A stretch of 16,292 nucleotides of DNA from assembly GCA_030672345.1 (NCBI GenBank), contig DAOVGO010000119.1:1-16292 (forward strand), read 5' to 3'. The translations under genes were made by a program, and so were the position numbers. Below are positions 6,046 to 12,813 of this stretch, piece by piece. Source of the stretch: Methanosarcinales archaeon. GTDB lineage: Archaea > Halobacteriota > Methanosarcinia > Methanosarcinales > Methanogasteraceae. The number at the start of each line of letters is the position of its first letter. Position 1 is the first letter of the stretch. The notes under the pieces are model-generated. The model was given only the letters and a program-made list of their open reading frames with translations, ran no database searches and was not told where the DNA came from.

Positions 6046-6310
6046 CGCTCGGCTCCGTCTGATTTACGGAATATGTGGCACCATCCAAAAATCCGAGTGT
6101 ATTTCTGTGATAGCCAGTTTGGTAGCGTCCTATAAACCGAGACACATCAAAATACGATCAGTTATCAGTGCCCGAGAACGATGAGTGATGAGTTATCTGA
6201 GATCTTCAGAATCTTGAAAATCAGGATGCTGCGGTATGATGTAAAGCTAAAACATTACACCCCCGATCCGAGATGCATGCAAGGCGTCATGGCACACCGC
6301 CACAAAATCC
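6046..6310. other. Intergenic stretch, no supported gene
   Basis: 265 bp between the cyclodeaminase remnant and the stop of the glycosyltransferase gene. Short open frames exist on both strands, including minus-strand codons reading SRFIGRYQTGYHRNTLGFLD, but I recognise no family. No tRNA, terminator or clear promoter was seen. Confidence 0.5.
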
Positions 6311-7771
6311 TCAATCAGGCTTGTAATACATCACCATATCATAACCCGGGCGCAGCTCAAATTCCCTGTTTGAATAGCTCCAGTGAAGCGTGATATTGTA
6401 CCGTTCCTCCTCTGGAATGATGACGATATCGGCGCTCGAACGCTCAGGAACGCTATGCATATATCCACAGCCCTTATGGTTCCGCATGTACCATGGCAGG
6501 GGCCAGTAATCGTTTTCCGGAGCCGCTATCAGTATGCTTGTATCGGAATCGTCCCGGACCTGCTGGTCAATGAAATCGACCACATCGAGCACCTCTGCCG
6601 TGGTCTGTACATAGATCAGCCCGTGCACAGGTATGCCGTGTACCACAATCTCATCTGACGCGGTGTTTTCACAATAATTTATATATATACTTTGCTGGAT
6701 AAACAATCCTGCCATGAGCACAACAGCCACCACAATCGCGGTTTCGACATTTCTCGGCTTATGTGGGAGTGTTGGCAGCAGTTCTCCGAGGTATGCGCCG
6801 GCAAGCAGCGCAAACGGAAGCAGGATGTGAAGCGCAAGCCATGGCACCTTCTCCTGCAGGTATGAGTACGTGATGAGCGACGTTATGCCCCAGTACAGCA
6901 GAAAGATCATAAATATATTTCTCTTTTTCAGATAGTGCAGCCCACCAATGAATGCGAATACAGTGATTGGAAGCTCGTACCGGACAAGAATCGGGAGATA
7001 GAACGACCAGTGCCCCCCGATGCGCTCGATCCTGTGCATCTCTGCCCAGTGGTTGATGGCGTCCGGGATCACCGAGAAGAGCGCGCCTGGATCTGTGAGG
7101 AAGTTCGTATAGAATATCGCAAAGACGGCAAAGGAGATCAGCGCGAATAATGATGCGTCAATCGCTGTGGAGATGTTTATCTGCTTCTTAGTTATGAGAT
7201 ATCCCACCACAAAGAGGAAAAAGAAGCCGGCAATGATATATGCGTTCTCCTTTGTGCAGATGGCAAGCGAGCCTGCCATTGCGCCTGTGAAGACATAGAT
7301 CAGCCTGCGCCAGTCGCTTCTGTATTTTACGTATTTGACAGCGGATATGACGAAGACGAGCGAGAAGAGCGCGATATAGATGTCGTTTCTGAAGAATCTT
7401 GAATAATAGAGGAACGAGGGGGAGATTGTGAGCATCGATGCTGCGAGGAGCGCACCCGGATCCCCGAGCCTACCCCTGAGTGTGTACATCAACGCGACCA
7501 GCAGCACGCCCGCTATCGCGGGAAGCAGCCGGGCTGTGAAGTTACTGTCTCCGAACAGATGGAAGGTCGCTGCGGTCGTGTAATATAGAAAAGGACCGTG
7601 ATATGTCGGGTCGTAATGGTATGCGCCGTTTTTGAACAATTTATAGGTTAAGTATCCATGCACGCCCTCGTCATGATGGAAAACCCGGTCATCGAGGCTG
7701 TAAAAGCGGAGTGCTGTTGCTAATATGATGATTGCAAGGAAAACGAGGATGTACCTGTTTTTTTTGTTCAC
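6311..7771 (-). CDS. Agl23-like membrane glycosyltransferase (GT-C / PMT_2 fold)
   Basis: 486-residue multi-spanning membrane protein of the 'flippase activity-associated protein Agl23' family, related to dolichyl-phosphate-mannose mannosyltransferases (PMT). It probably transfers a lipid-linked sugar at the outer face of the membrane. Landmarks: first helix about 7-24; then LDDRVFHHDEGVHGY with the acidic pair D34-E35 expected to bind metal or donor in GT-C enzymes; TYHGPFLYYTTAA (56-68); RLLPAIAGVLLVALMY; SPSFLYYSRFFRNDIY; further helices to about residue 360; then a C-terminal extracytoplasmic domain ending YDMVMYYKPD. The start is GTG at 7771, overlapping the stop of an upstream relic (GTGA), with a weak AGGGGTG ribosome site. 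Surface proteins needing glycosylation, such as the Thr-rich stalk of the cohesin anchor, are encoded about 1 kb away; a functional link is inference. Confidence 0.85.
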   Translation of the reverse strand: MNKKNRYILVFLAIIILATALRFYSLDDRVFHHDEGVHGYLTYKLFKNGAYHYDPTYHGPFLYYTTAATFHLFGDSNFTARLLPAIAGVLLVALMYTLRGRLGDPGALLAASMLTISPSFLYYSRFFRNDIYIALFSLVFVISAVKYVKYRSDWRRLIYVFTGAMAGSLAICTKENAYIIAGFFFLFVVGYLITKKQINISTAIDASLFALISFAVFAIFYTNFLTDPGALFSVIPDAINHWAEMHRIERIGGHWSFYLPILVRYELPITVFAFIGGLHYLKKRNIFMIFLLYWGITSLITYSYLQEKVPWLALHILLPFALLAGAYLGELLPTLPHKPRNVETAIVVAVVLMAGLFIQQSIYINYCENTASDEIVVHGIPVHGLIYVQTTAEVLDVVDFIDQQVRDDSDTSILIAAPENDYWPLPWYMRNHKGCGYMHSVPERSSADIVIIPEEERYNITLHWSYSNREFELRPGYDMVMYYKPD

Positions 7772-7881
7772 GCGGGCACCCCTGATGCGAGCGTAAGTGC
7801 GATTGCGGCGTCCGCGGTCACATGATCTTGTAGCATATTCTTGATTGTGGATTTAGGCGAATCTATAATAACACCATTCAA
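7768..7881 (-). pseudogene. Orphan 37-codon C-terminus overlapping the glycosyltransferase start
   Basis: Directly after the TAG of the PIN remnant (7882-7884) the same frame stays open for 37 codons (LNGVIIDSPKSTIKNML, then TADAAIALTLASGVPA) and stops at TGA 7768-7770, overlapping the GTG start of the glycosyltransferase in a GTGA junction. That overlap is typical of translationally coupled operon genes, so this looks like the tail of a lost upstream partner, cut by the event that brought in the PIN fragment. I do not recognise the family. Confidence 0.45.
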
Positions 7882-8091
7882 CTATGAACATTTCAGTAAT
7901 AAATTTGTATCGATTGATTCTAACTCTTTTATCCTATAAAAATGCTTGACATTTCTTGTAAACGGTGGGAGATTGAAATAAACACAGGTTCCCGCTACAA
8001 GAATATCTTTTAGATCCAACGAATCTCCAACCATGGAGAGTTTTGTCAAGAACACCTGCCATTTCATCGATTCTTCCTGAGTAATATCCAC
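7882..8091 (-). pseudogene. C-terminal half of a VapC-type PIN-domain toxin
   Basis: The sequence contains LDLKDILVAGTCVYFNLPPF followed by TRNVKHFYRIKELESI. This is the C-terminal half of a PIN ribonuclease: the D in KDIL is one of the later acidic metal ligands, and TRN-x-x-HF is typical of VapC. The N-terminal half with the first catalytic aspartate is absent; a stop codon lies a few codons upstream of the GTG that opens this frame (8089-8091). No antitoxin gene is next to it. Treat as a broken toxin gene. Confidence 0.75.
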
Positions 8092-8258
8092 CTCATATTA
8101 TAAATTGTATGGTCGATTCGTCTATAATCCTATCGCGCCACCCGAGAGCCAGCCCTGCAGGATTATTGCCAAGGACCTAACATATTTCATTACCGATGCC
8201 GTATGATGAGACGATCACAAAGTTCCACCAGAGGCACAACCATCCGGCGAACACAACC

Positions 8259-9098
8259 ATGAACAAAAAAACCACAATCATCTGTTCCGCAGCCGATCAG
8301 GCAAGCATGAACATCAAGGAAAACCTCATTGCGCTCCGCGACTGGGAGCACGATGGCGAGATCTACGAATCAGACCGGTTCAGAATCGTTACGGTCGAGA
8401 AACTCCATATCTTCTGCGATCACATCGATTCGGAGCTTGAGAAACGTGGACTCCCGACAGATATGATCATTTTCGCATCAAAACACAAAAGCGACAATGG
8501 AAAACGGTTGTTCTCCGCCCATTTCACAGGAAACGTCGGAGATGCCAGATTCGGTGGGAATCCACGCGAATTCGCCCCGGCAGCGCCGCAGGCACTGAGA
8601 GCGTTTCTGCACTCGATGCGCGATCTTGCAGCGGATACCGGTTACGAGGTCTCCATGGAATCGACACACCACGGACCGACCGCGCTCCTTGTGCCATCGA
8701 TATACATCGAGATCGGCAGCGGTGAAGCCGAATGGGTTGACCGGGACGCTGGCAGAATCGTTGCCAGCGCAATTCTGGGCATGGACGTGAATCAGCGTGA
8801 GCCCGGGTCAGCCGCCCCGGTTGCGGTCGGCTTTGGCGGGGGGCATTATGCGCCGAGGCAGACAAAACTGATCCTTGAGACCGAAATTACATTCGGGCAC
8901 AACTTCCCTAAATATCAACTGGACGATCTCGATGACGAGTTGATCCTTGAAGCGTTTGAGAAATCAAGCGCGGATTTTGCGTACTTCGACCGGAAGTCGA
9001 TGAATGCTGCAAAGCGTTACCGCATCAGCGTCAGGATCGAGGATCTCGGGTACGAAGTCCTGCGAGAAAGCACAATCCGGGAGCGGTTTGGACGATGA
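8259..9098 (+). CDS. dtdA: D-aminoacyl-tRNA deacylase (archaeal type)
   Basis: 279-residue zinc-dependent esterase of the archaeal/plant DtdA (DTD2) type, which releases D-amino acids from mischarged tRNA. Landmarks: TTIICSAADQASMNI at the N-terminus, ASKHKSDNGKRLFSAHFTGN (73-92), MESTHHGPTALLVPSIYIEI (133-152), WVDRDAGRIVASAIL, GFGGGHYAPRQT (191-202) and HNFPKYQL (214-221). The histidines of HHGP and GGHYAP are probable metal or catalytic residues. The ATG at 8259 matches the usual N-terminus of the family; an in-frame ATG at 8196 would add 21 residues without family similarity. No good Shine-Dalgarno is near 8259, so the start is less certain than the identity. It converges on a tRNA-Leu gene 34 bp away. 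Confidence 0.93.
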   Translation: MNKKTTIICSAADQASMNIKENLIALRDWEHDGEIYESDRFRIVTVEKLHIFCDHIDSELEKRGLPTDMIIFASKHKSDNGKRLFSAHFTGNVGDARFGGNPREFAPAAPQALRAFLHSMRDLAADTGYEVSMESTHHGPTALLVPSIYIEIGSGEAEWVDRDAGRIVASAILGMDVNQREPGSAAPVAVGFGGGHYAPRQTKLILETEITFGHNFPKYQLDDLDDELILEAFEKSSADFAYFDRKSMNAAKRYRISVRIEDLGYEVLRESTIRERFGR

Positions 9099-9132
9099 TG
9101 ACGGTGAACCGGTAGGGGATGGTTGGGAAAAA

Positions 9133-9217
9133 TGCGGGGGGAGGGATTTGAACCCTCGAATGCCTTCGCAACAGGATCTTAAGTCCTGCGCCGTTGACCT
9201 GGCTTGGCTACCCCCGC
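9133..9217 (-). tRNA. tRNA-Leu (anticodon UAA)
   Basis: Minus-strand cloverleaf of 85 nt. Acceptor GCGGGGG pairs with CCCCCGC and the discriminator base is A. D-arm region TAGCCAAGCCAGGTCAACGG, anticodon arm CAGGA-CTTAAGA-TCCTG with anticodon TAA, a long class II variable arm (TTGCGAAGGCATTCG) and T-arm GAGGG-TTCAAAT-CCCTC. CCA is not encoded. The long variable arm and anticodon fit leucine. Confidence 0.95.
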
Positions 9218-9231
9218 GGAGGTGGTTACAT

Positions 9232-9726
9232 GAGTCCGGCATAACCTGTGGATTTTAGCCATCGTAGTGGTATTTTGGTTATCATCAAAGAATCTTTTGG
9301 TGATCACAGTAGTTCCGAATGCCCCCACTTCCGAATATCGGGGGAGTTTCACTTTTGATTCGGAACTTGGGTGTGTTTCGGACGTATTGATGAAACTCCG
9401 AAACTCAAGATCTAACGAACGAGCATCATATCAAGAGATCATCGAAGCACGAACCCTATACGAACCCTATAGATTAATCAAAACGGGGCTTTCCAAAAAT
9501 TTCGATCAAAAACTGCCTTTCAGGTAGAAACTTTACCTTACGGTTTTCCACGCAATAGAAAGAAATCTAAAACTCAACCAAACAGATTTGTGCTGGTCTG
9601 ATCCATGCTATCAGCATCAAACGCGCCGATTTGCGATTTCCCGGTCGAACACCGGCAGCCCCGAGCCCGCATCCCTGCCCGAACCGAAATCTTGATAACC
9701 ATTCCACCGCAATCAAGAGACATCGT
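9232..9726. other. Intergenic region between the two tRNA genes, no convincing gene
   Basis: About 495 bp. It holds a 9-bp inverted repeat (GGAGTTTCA 9343-9351 with TGAAACTCC 9391-9399), a nearby CCCCC/GGGGG stem around 9322-9344, and an 11-bp tandem direct repeat ACGAACCCTAT at 9449-9459 and 9460-9470. An 86-codon open frame (9267-9527) shows no recognisable domain and no ribosome site. No C/D-box or other RNA gene could be identified. Confidence 0.5.
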
Positions 9727-9798
9727 GCCTCGGTGGCTTAGCGGTATAGCGCGTCATTGGTAATGACGAGGTCGCGGGTTCAATTCCCGCCCGAGGCT
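9727..9798 (+). tRNA. tRNA-Thr (anticodon GGU)
   Basis: 72-nt cloverleaf: acceptor GCCTCGG pairs with CCGAGGC and the discriminator base is T. D-arm GGCTTAGCGGTATAGC, anticodon arm CGTCA-TTGGTAA-TGACG with anticodon GGT, and T-arm GCGGG-TTCAATT-CCCGC. CCA is not encoded. It reads ACC/ACU threonine codons. Confidence 0.96.
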
Positions 9799-9808
9799 CT
9801 CGCAGCGG

Positions 9809-9815
9809 TTTTTTT
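9809..9815 (+). terminator. T-run terminator after tRNA-Thr
   Basis: Seven T residues begin 11 nt past the tRNA 3' end, as expected for archaeal RNA polymerase termination. The convergent phosphoesterase gene ends 5 bp further on. Confidence 0.55.
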
Positions 9816-9820
9816 GGATC

Positions 9821-10489
9821 TCATATATTGTTGAACTGCACCTTTATGCCATCATCGATCGTGATGATTGCGCTCTTCCCCTGCGACGCCTGCCCAACAT
9901 TCACGACCACAGTCTCTTTTCCGTGCGCGCTTCCAACCATCGTTCCCTGATCCTCGTGGATGTGCCCGCACACGATCAGGTCGGCTTTGCCGATTGCACC
10001 TGCAATCGCCTCGCTTCCCGCGTTTCCTCCTGGTATCCGGTCGAGCGTGTTCTTCGGGGGTGCGTGCGACAACAGCACGATTCGCGCTCCCGCTTCTTCT
10101 GCCCCGCCTGCCCGGCTCAACAGATCGTCGAGCATCGCACCGATCTCATCTTCTGATCGCTCAAAGGGCGTGTCAAACGGCGTCGGATTCGAGCCGCCGA
10201 TGCCAGCAAAGGTAACATCTCCGATGGTGTGCACGGCATTCTCAAGATTGACTGCGCTTGATGCGTCAAGGGTTGCAAGAATGCTTCTGTGGTCGCAGTT
10301 TCCGGGAATCGCAAGCACAGGACATTCGAGCGGTTCGAGCAGACCGAGCAGATCATAAGTCAGTTCATCCGGTCCGAAATTGGTGATATCGCCGGCGATC
10401 AGCACGACATCGACGCTCCCTGCCTTGTGCACGAGGGATGGTATCTGCGCATAATCGCCATGTGGGTCTGATATTGCAAGTAATTTCAT
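9821..10489 (-). CDS. Calcineurin-like metallophosphoesterase (YfcE/MJ0936-like)
   Basis: 222-residue two-metal phosphoesterase, probably cytoplasmic. All signature blocks are present: ISDPHGD (D8, H10), AGDITNFG (D34), PGNCDH (N64, D66, H67), LSHAPP (H142) and CGHIHEDQG (H176, H178). The ATG at 10487-10489 is chosen because it starts the first strand of the fold (MKLLAISD) and has AGGTGGAG a few nt upstream; the frame extends 14 codons further without family similarity. It follows the diadenylate cyclase gene by 79 bp on the same strand, with two palindromes in the gap. The family acts on phosphodiesters or phosphomonoesters of varied kinds, so the substrate is unknown; c-di-AMP turnover is a possibility suggested only by position. 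Confidence 0.88.
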   Translation of the reverse strand: MKLLAISDPHGDYAQIPSLVHKAGSVDVVLIAGDITNFGPDELTYDLLGLLEPLECPVLAIPGNCDHRSILATLDASSAVNLENAVHTIGDVTFAGIGGSNPTPFDTPFERSEDEIGAMLDDLLSRAGGAEEAGARIVLLSHAPPKNTLDRIPGGNAGSEAIAGAIGKADLIVCGHIHEDQGTMVGSAHGKETVVVNVGQASQGKSAIITIDDGIKVQFNNI

Positions 10490-10510
10490 CTCTCCACCTC
10501 GTTTGAATAT

Positions 10511-10552
10511 TGATCGTGGTTTTTCGATCACGGGTTGTGATGATGATCACAA
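10511..10552. promoter_or_regulatory. Twin palindromes between dacZ and the phosphoesterase
   Basis: TGATCG (10511-10516) pairs with CGATCA (10525-10530), and TTGTGAT (10535-10541) with ATCACAA (10546-10552); both are perfect, and four bases separate the two elements. They sit 22-63 bp upstream of the phosphoesterase ATG and just after the dacZ stop. They could be an operator pair or RNA hairpins ending the dacZ transcript or shaping the next leader. Confidence 0.5.
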
Positions 10553-10568
10553 ATGATAGTTATAATGT

Positions 10569-11438
10569 TTATGGTGGTGATTGTGATGGTGCGTTTGACT
10601 CAAGTATGTTGCGGTAGAACCGCCCGACCCATTCACCGGGTTCGATCACGATGATCTGCTCCTTGTCCTGATAGACCCGGATCACTCCGGATGCGGAGAC
10701 AACGACTGCGACCGCATCGGTTTCGGCGGTGATCGCGGCTGATGCCGCATGTCGCCCGCCAAGACCCTGCAGGATACTCACCGATCTTGCATCCACATCA
10801 AGATACCTGCCTGACGCGCATACAACCCCCTCACCCGATACCACAAAAACGCCATCCAGTTGCGCAAACTCCTTTATCGTCTCCCAGTTGTCTCTGTCCG
10901 TGATCAGCCGGGTATGGCGGGCGTGTCCCTGGAATGGATTGAGCAGGAGCTGATGAGACCTCTCGAGAACGTTTTCTTCGTCCCCGATGATGAATGCTGT
11001 GCCGACATGCCTGCCCTCTCGTCCTTCGAGCGCGAATTCAAGCGCGAGGCTCATAACCGCACGAAAAACATCCGAATCAACAATTCTCTCGCATTCTTGC
11101 ATCGATCTTACTGCATGGCTCTCTCTCGGATCGTACACAACGATTGAGTCAAAGTTCGGTGCATCGATCACCCCAACGATCGAGCCGCTTATCGCGCCTT
11201 CGAGGTACCCGACAACAGCAAGCTTCTGTATATGCTCCTGAAGCACGGTTTTCTCCCTGCTGGTATGGCTCGGCATGGTCTGGTACAACAGATCAGACGC
11301 CTGTTTCGGCAGAACCACGACCGGAATGTGTGTTTCGATCTCTTCGGAAGCGTACGAGTCCGGGAGCAGTATAGCGGATGCCTGGATGCGTTCTGCGATA
11401 TCGACCGCCGACCTGATGATTGCCTCTTCTATGCGCAT
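10569..11438 (-). CDS. dacZ: Diadenylate cyclase, DacZ type
   Basis: 289-residue enzyme that makes cyclic di-AMP from two ATP. The N-terminal part (about 1-150) is the archaeal domain found ahead of the cyclase (EEAIIRSAVDIAE, IPVVVLPKQ, GVIDAPNFDSIVVYDPRE). The DisA_N catalytic domain covers about 155-275: HQLLLNPFQGH, LDGVFVVSGEGVVCASGRYL (194-213), then LGGRHAASAAITAETDAVAV (226-245). The DGA and RHR motifs of bacterial DisA appear as DGV (195-197) and RHA (229-231), variants of the kind seen in archaeal DacZ. There are no membrane segments. The ATG at 11436-11438 is preceded by GAGGGGAT and a TATA box. c-di-AMP in archaea is tied to osmotic and potassium balance; no transporter or riboswitch target is visible here. 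Confidence 0.9.
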   Translation of the reverse strand: MRIEEAIIRSAVDIAERIQASAILLPDSYASEEIETHIPVVVLPKQASDLLYQTMPSHTSREKTVLQEHIQKLAVVGYLEGAISGSIVGVIDAPNFDSIVVYDPRESHAVRSMQECERIVDSDVFRAVMSLALEFALEGREGRHVGTAFIIGDEENVLERSHQLLLNPFQGHARHTRLITDRDNWETIKEFAQLDGVFVVSGEGVVCASGRYLDVDARSVSILQGLGGRHAASAAITAETDAVAVVVSASGVIRVYQDKEQIIVIEPGEWVGRFYRNILESNAPSQSPP

Positions 11439-11478
11439 GAAATCCCCTCATTCATAGTTATATAGATACGTATGCAAT

Positions 11479-11488
11479 CTATAAAAAG
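11479..11488 (-). promoter_or_regulatory. TATA box of dacZ
   Basis: Minus-strand CTTTTTATAG lies about 45 nt upstream of the dacZ ATG, giving a leader of roughly 15-25 nt that holds the GAGGGG ribosome site. It lies in the 55-bp gap after tsr3, so dacZ can be transcribed separately from purC-tsr3. Confidence 0.5.
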
Positions 11489-11493
11489 ATATT

Positions 11494-11982
11494 TTAAAGA
11501 TACTCGCTCTGAATCGCTACAACCTCTGAACTGTCCTTTGCCTGCGCATATTCATCCAGTAACTGGCGGTTCAGCTCAATAAAGGTGTGTCCCCATTTAA
11601 ATTTGCCGAGTATCAGAGAAGATTGCTTAAGCTCGCCGAAAATGTACAGAGCAGCGGCAAAAGCCTCAACAGTCGTGAGTTTGAATGGTTTTCCGAAATT
11701 CACAGGGTTTGCAGCGACCAGATACGGAAGGGCTCTCTGTTTCATCTGGCGGAGCTTCCCAAAAACCGTTTCCGCGTGTTCCCACGAACAATCGAGCGCA
11801 GAGATGCTCGTGCCTGCATCATTCGGGGCAAGCGCCCTTGGCGAGAACGGGCTGAGCAGTATTGAGGTGCGCGGCAGTCCTGATGGCTTGCGCCGCTCTA
11901 CCAGCCCAAGTCGCAGCAGTTTTTTGCCTGTACACTTCTTTGGATCGCATTGATCAGCATGATACAGGTACAATTGGATCAT
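11494..11982 (-). CDS. tsr3: Tsr3-type rRNA aminocarboxypropyltransferase (DUF367)
   Basis: 162-residue enzyme of the Tsr3 family, which transfers the aminocarboxypropyl group of S-adenosylmethionine to a hypermodified uridine of small-subunit rRNA. Landmarks: LYLYHADQCDPKKCTGKKL (4-22), ILLSPFSPRALAPND (41-55), ALDCSWEHA (62-70), RALPYLVAANPVNFGKPFKL (83-102), TTVEAFAAALYIFGE (103-117) and KFKWGHTFIELN (127-138). Length suits a full archaeal member with no eukaryote-like C-terminal extension. Its ATG shares one base with the purC stop (TAATG at 11980-11984), so translation is likely coupled. Confidence 0.93.
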   Translation of the reverse strand: MIQLYLYHADQCDPKKCTGKKLLRLGLVERRKPSGLPRTSILLSPFSPRALAPNDAGTSISALDCSWEHAETVFGKLRQMKQRALPYLVAANPVNFGKPFKLTTVEAFAAALYIFGELKQSSLILGKFKWGHTFIELNRQLLDEYAQAKDSSEVVAIQSEYL

Positions 11983-12731
11983 TATCCGCAGATTCTTCTC
12001 TGAATTCTCAGATAGACGTCTGAAAGGTCCCCTTTCTCGTAACGGTACACGTCCTTGTCAAGACTTTCGATCACGCCCTGCTTGTATGAGTCCAGGTCCC
12101 AGAACCGGCAGCCGTCCGGCGTTCCGACCTCATCTGCAAGCAGAATCCTTTCTGCGGCATTCCTATCCCTGCCAAACTCGATCTTGAAATCCGCAAGAAT
12201 GATGCCCCTTTCGAGCAGACGCCCGCTCATGATATCGTTTGTCAGGCGAGTGCACTCCCTGATATAATCCAGTTCATCCGGCGTGAGCCATCCATTGTCC
12301 AGTATCTCCTGCTCATCGATCGGTCTGTCCTTTTCCTCGAATTTGGTCGTGAATTCGATCATTCCGCCGGGTATCCTTGCACCCAGACGCGGTTCAATCT
12401 CGACCGTCAGAGATTCTCCACGTTCATGCCGTTTCAGAATCGATCCTGCAACAAAATTGCGCCATATAACCTCGATCGGGATGATCTCAAGTGGTTCGAC
12501 CTCCATGATGTTTGGCGGGACAAAAGCACGGAAATGCGTCGGTATGCCCTCCTTTTCCAGAATCTCGAACCAGTACGCGGATAATCTGCAGCAGACCTCG
12601 CCTTTATGCGGGAACTCGTCCTTCTTTATCCCGTCAAACGCTGTTGTGCGGTCCGTGAATTCAAAGAACGTTTTTCCGTCCTCCTCGAAGATGTCCTTCG
12701 ATTTGCCGGCTCTCCTCCGTGTGGTCGTCAT
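11982..12731 (-). CDS. purC: SAICAR synthetase (phosphoribosylaminoimidazole-succinocarboxamide synthase)
   Basis: 249-residue enzyme of de novo purine synthesis joining aspartate to CAIR with ATP. Landmarks: GKSKDIFEEDG (9-19) phosphate-binding region, FTDRTTAFDGIKKDEFPHKG (25-44), FVPPNIMEVEPLEIIPIEVI (70-89), WRNFVAGSI (90-98), LADFKIEFG (179-187), LADEVGTPDGCRFWD (198-212) and LDKDVYR (224-230). The N-terminus MTTTRRRAGKSKD replaces the usual M-x-K-x-x-LYEGKAK. There is no Shine-Dalgarno; a promoter at 12754-12769 predicts a leaderless mRNA starting at or next to the ATG at 12731. No other purine genes are in the window. Confidence 0.95.
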   Translation of the reverse strand: MTTTRRRAGKSKDIFEEDGKTFFEFTDRTTAFDGIKKDEFPHKGEVCCRLSAYWFEILEKEGIPTHFRAFVPPNIMEVEPLEIIPIEVIWRNFVAGSILKRHERGESLTVEIEPRLGARIPGGMIEFTTKFEEKDRPIDEQEILDNGWLTPDELDYIRECTRLTNDIMSGRLLERGIILADFKIEFGRDRNAAERILLADEVGTPDGCRFWDLDSYKQGVIESLDKDVYRYEKGDLSDVYLRIQRRICG

Positions 12732-12753
12732 GAGGTTATCTGTGGCTGCGGAT

Positions 12754-12769
12754 GGTTTTAATCTTTCCC
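12754..12769 (-). promoter_or_regulatory. BRE/TATA promoter of purC
   Basis: Minus-strand GGGAAAGATTAAAACC sits 23-38 nt upstream of the purC ATG. The spacing places initiation at the start codon, which explains the missing ribosome site. Confidence 0.5.
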
Positions 12770-12813
12770 GGGCAGGTGGGGCGGTTTCGTTCCTGCTGGT
12801 TTCTGCTGCAACC

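Noticed and set aside
5936..6145. Minus-strand frame with SRFIGRYQTGYHRNTLGFLD, possible transposase scrap
   Set aside because: I could not place it in any transposase family, and part of it is antisense to the cyclodeaminase remnant.
9267..9527. 86-codon plus-strand frame between the tRNA genes
   Set aside because: No domain, no ribosome site and low-complexity repeats at DNA level; not supported as a gene.
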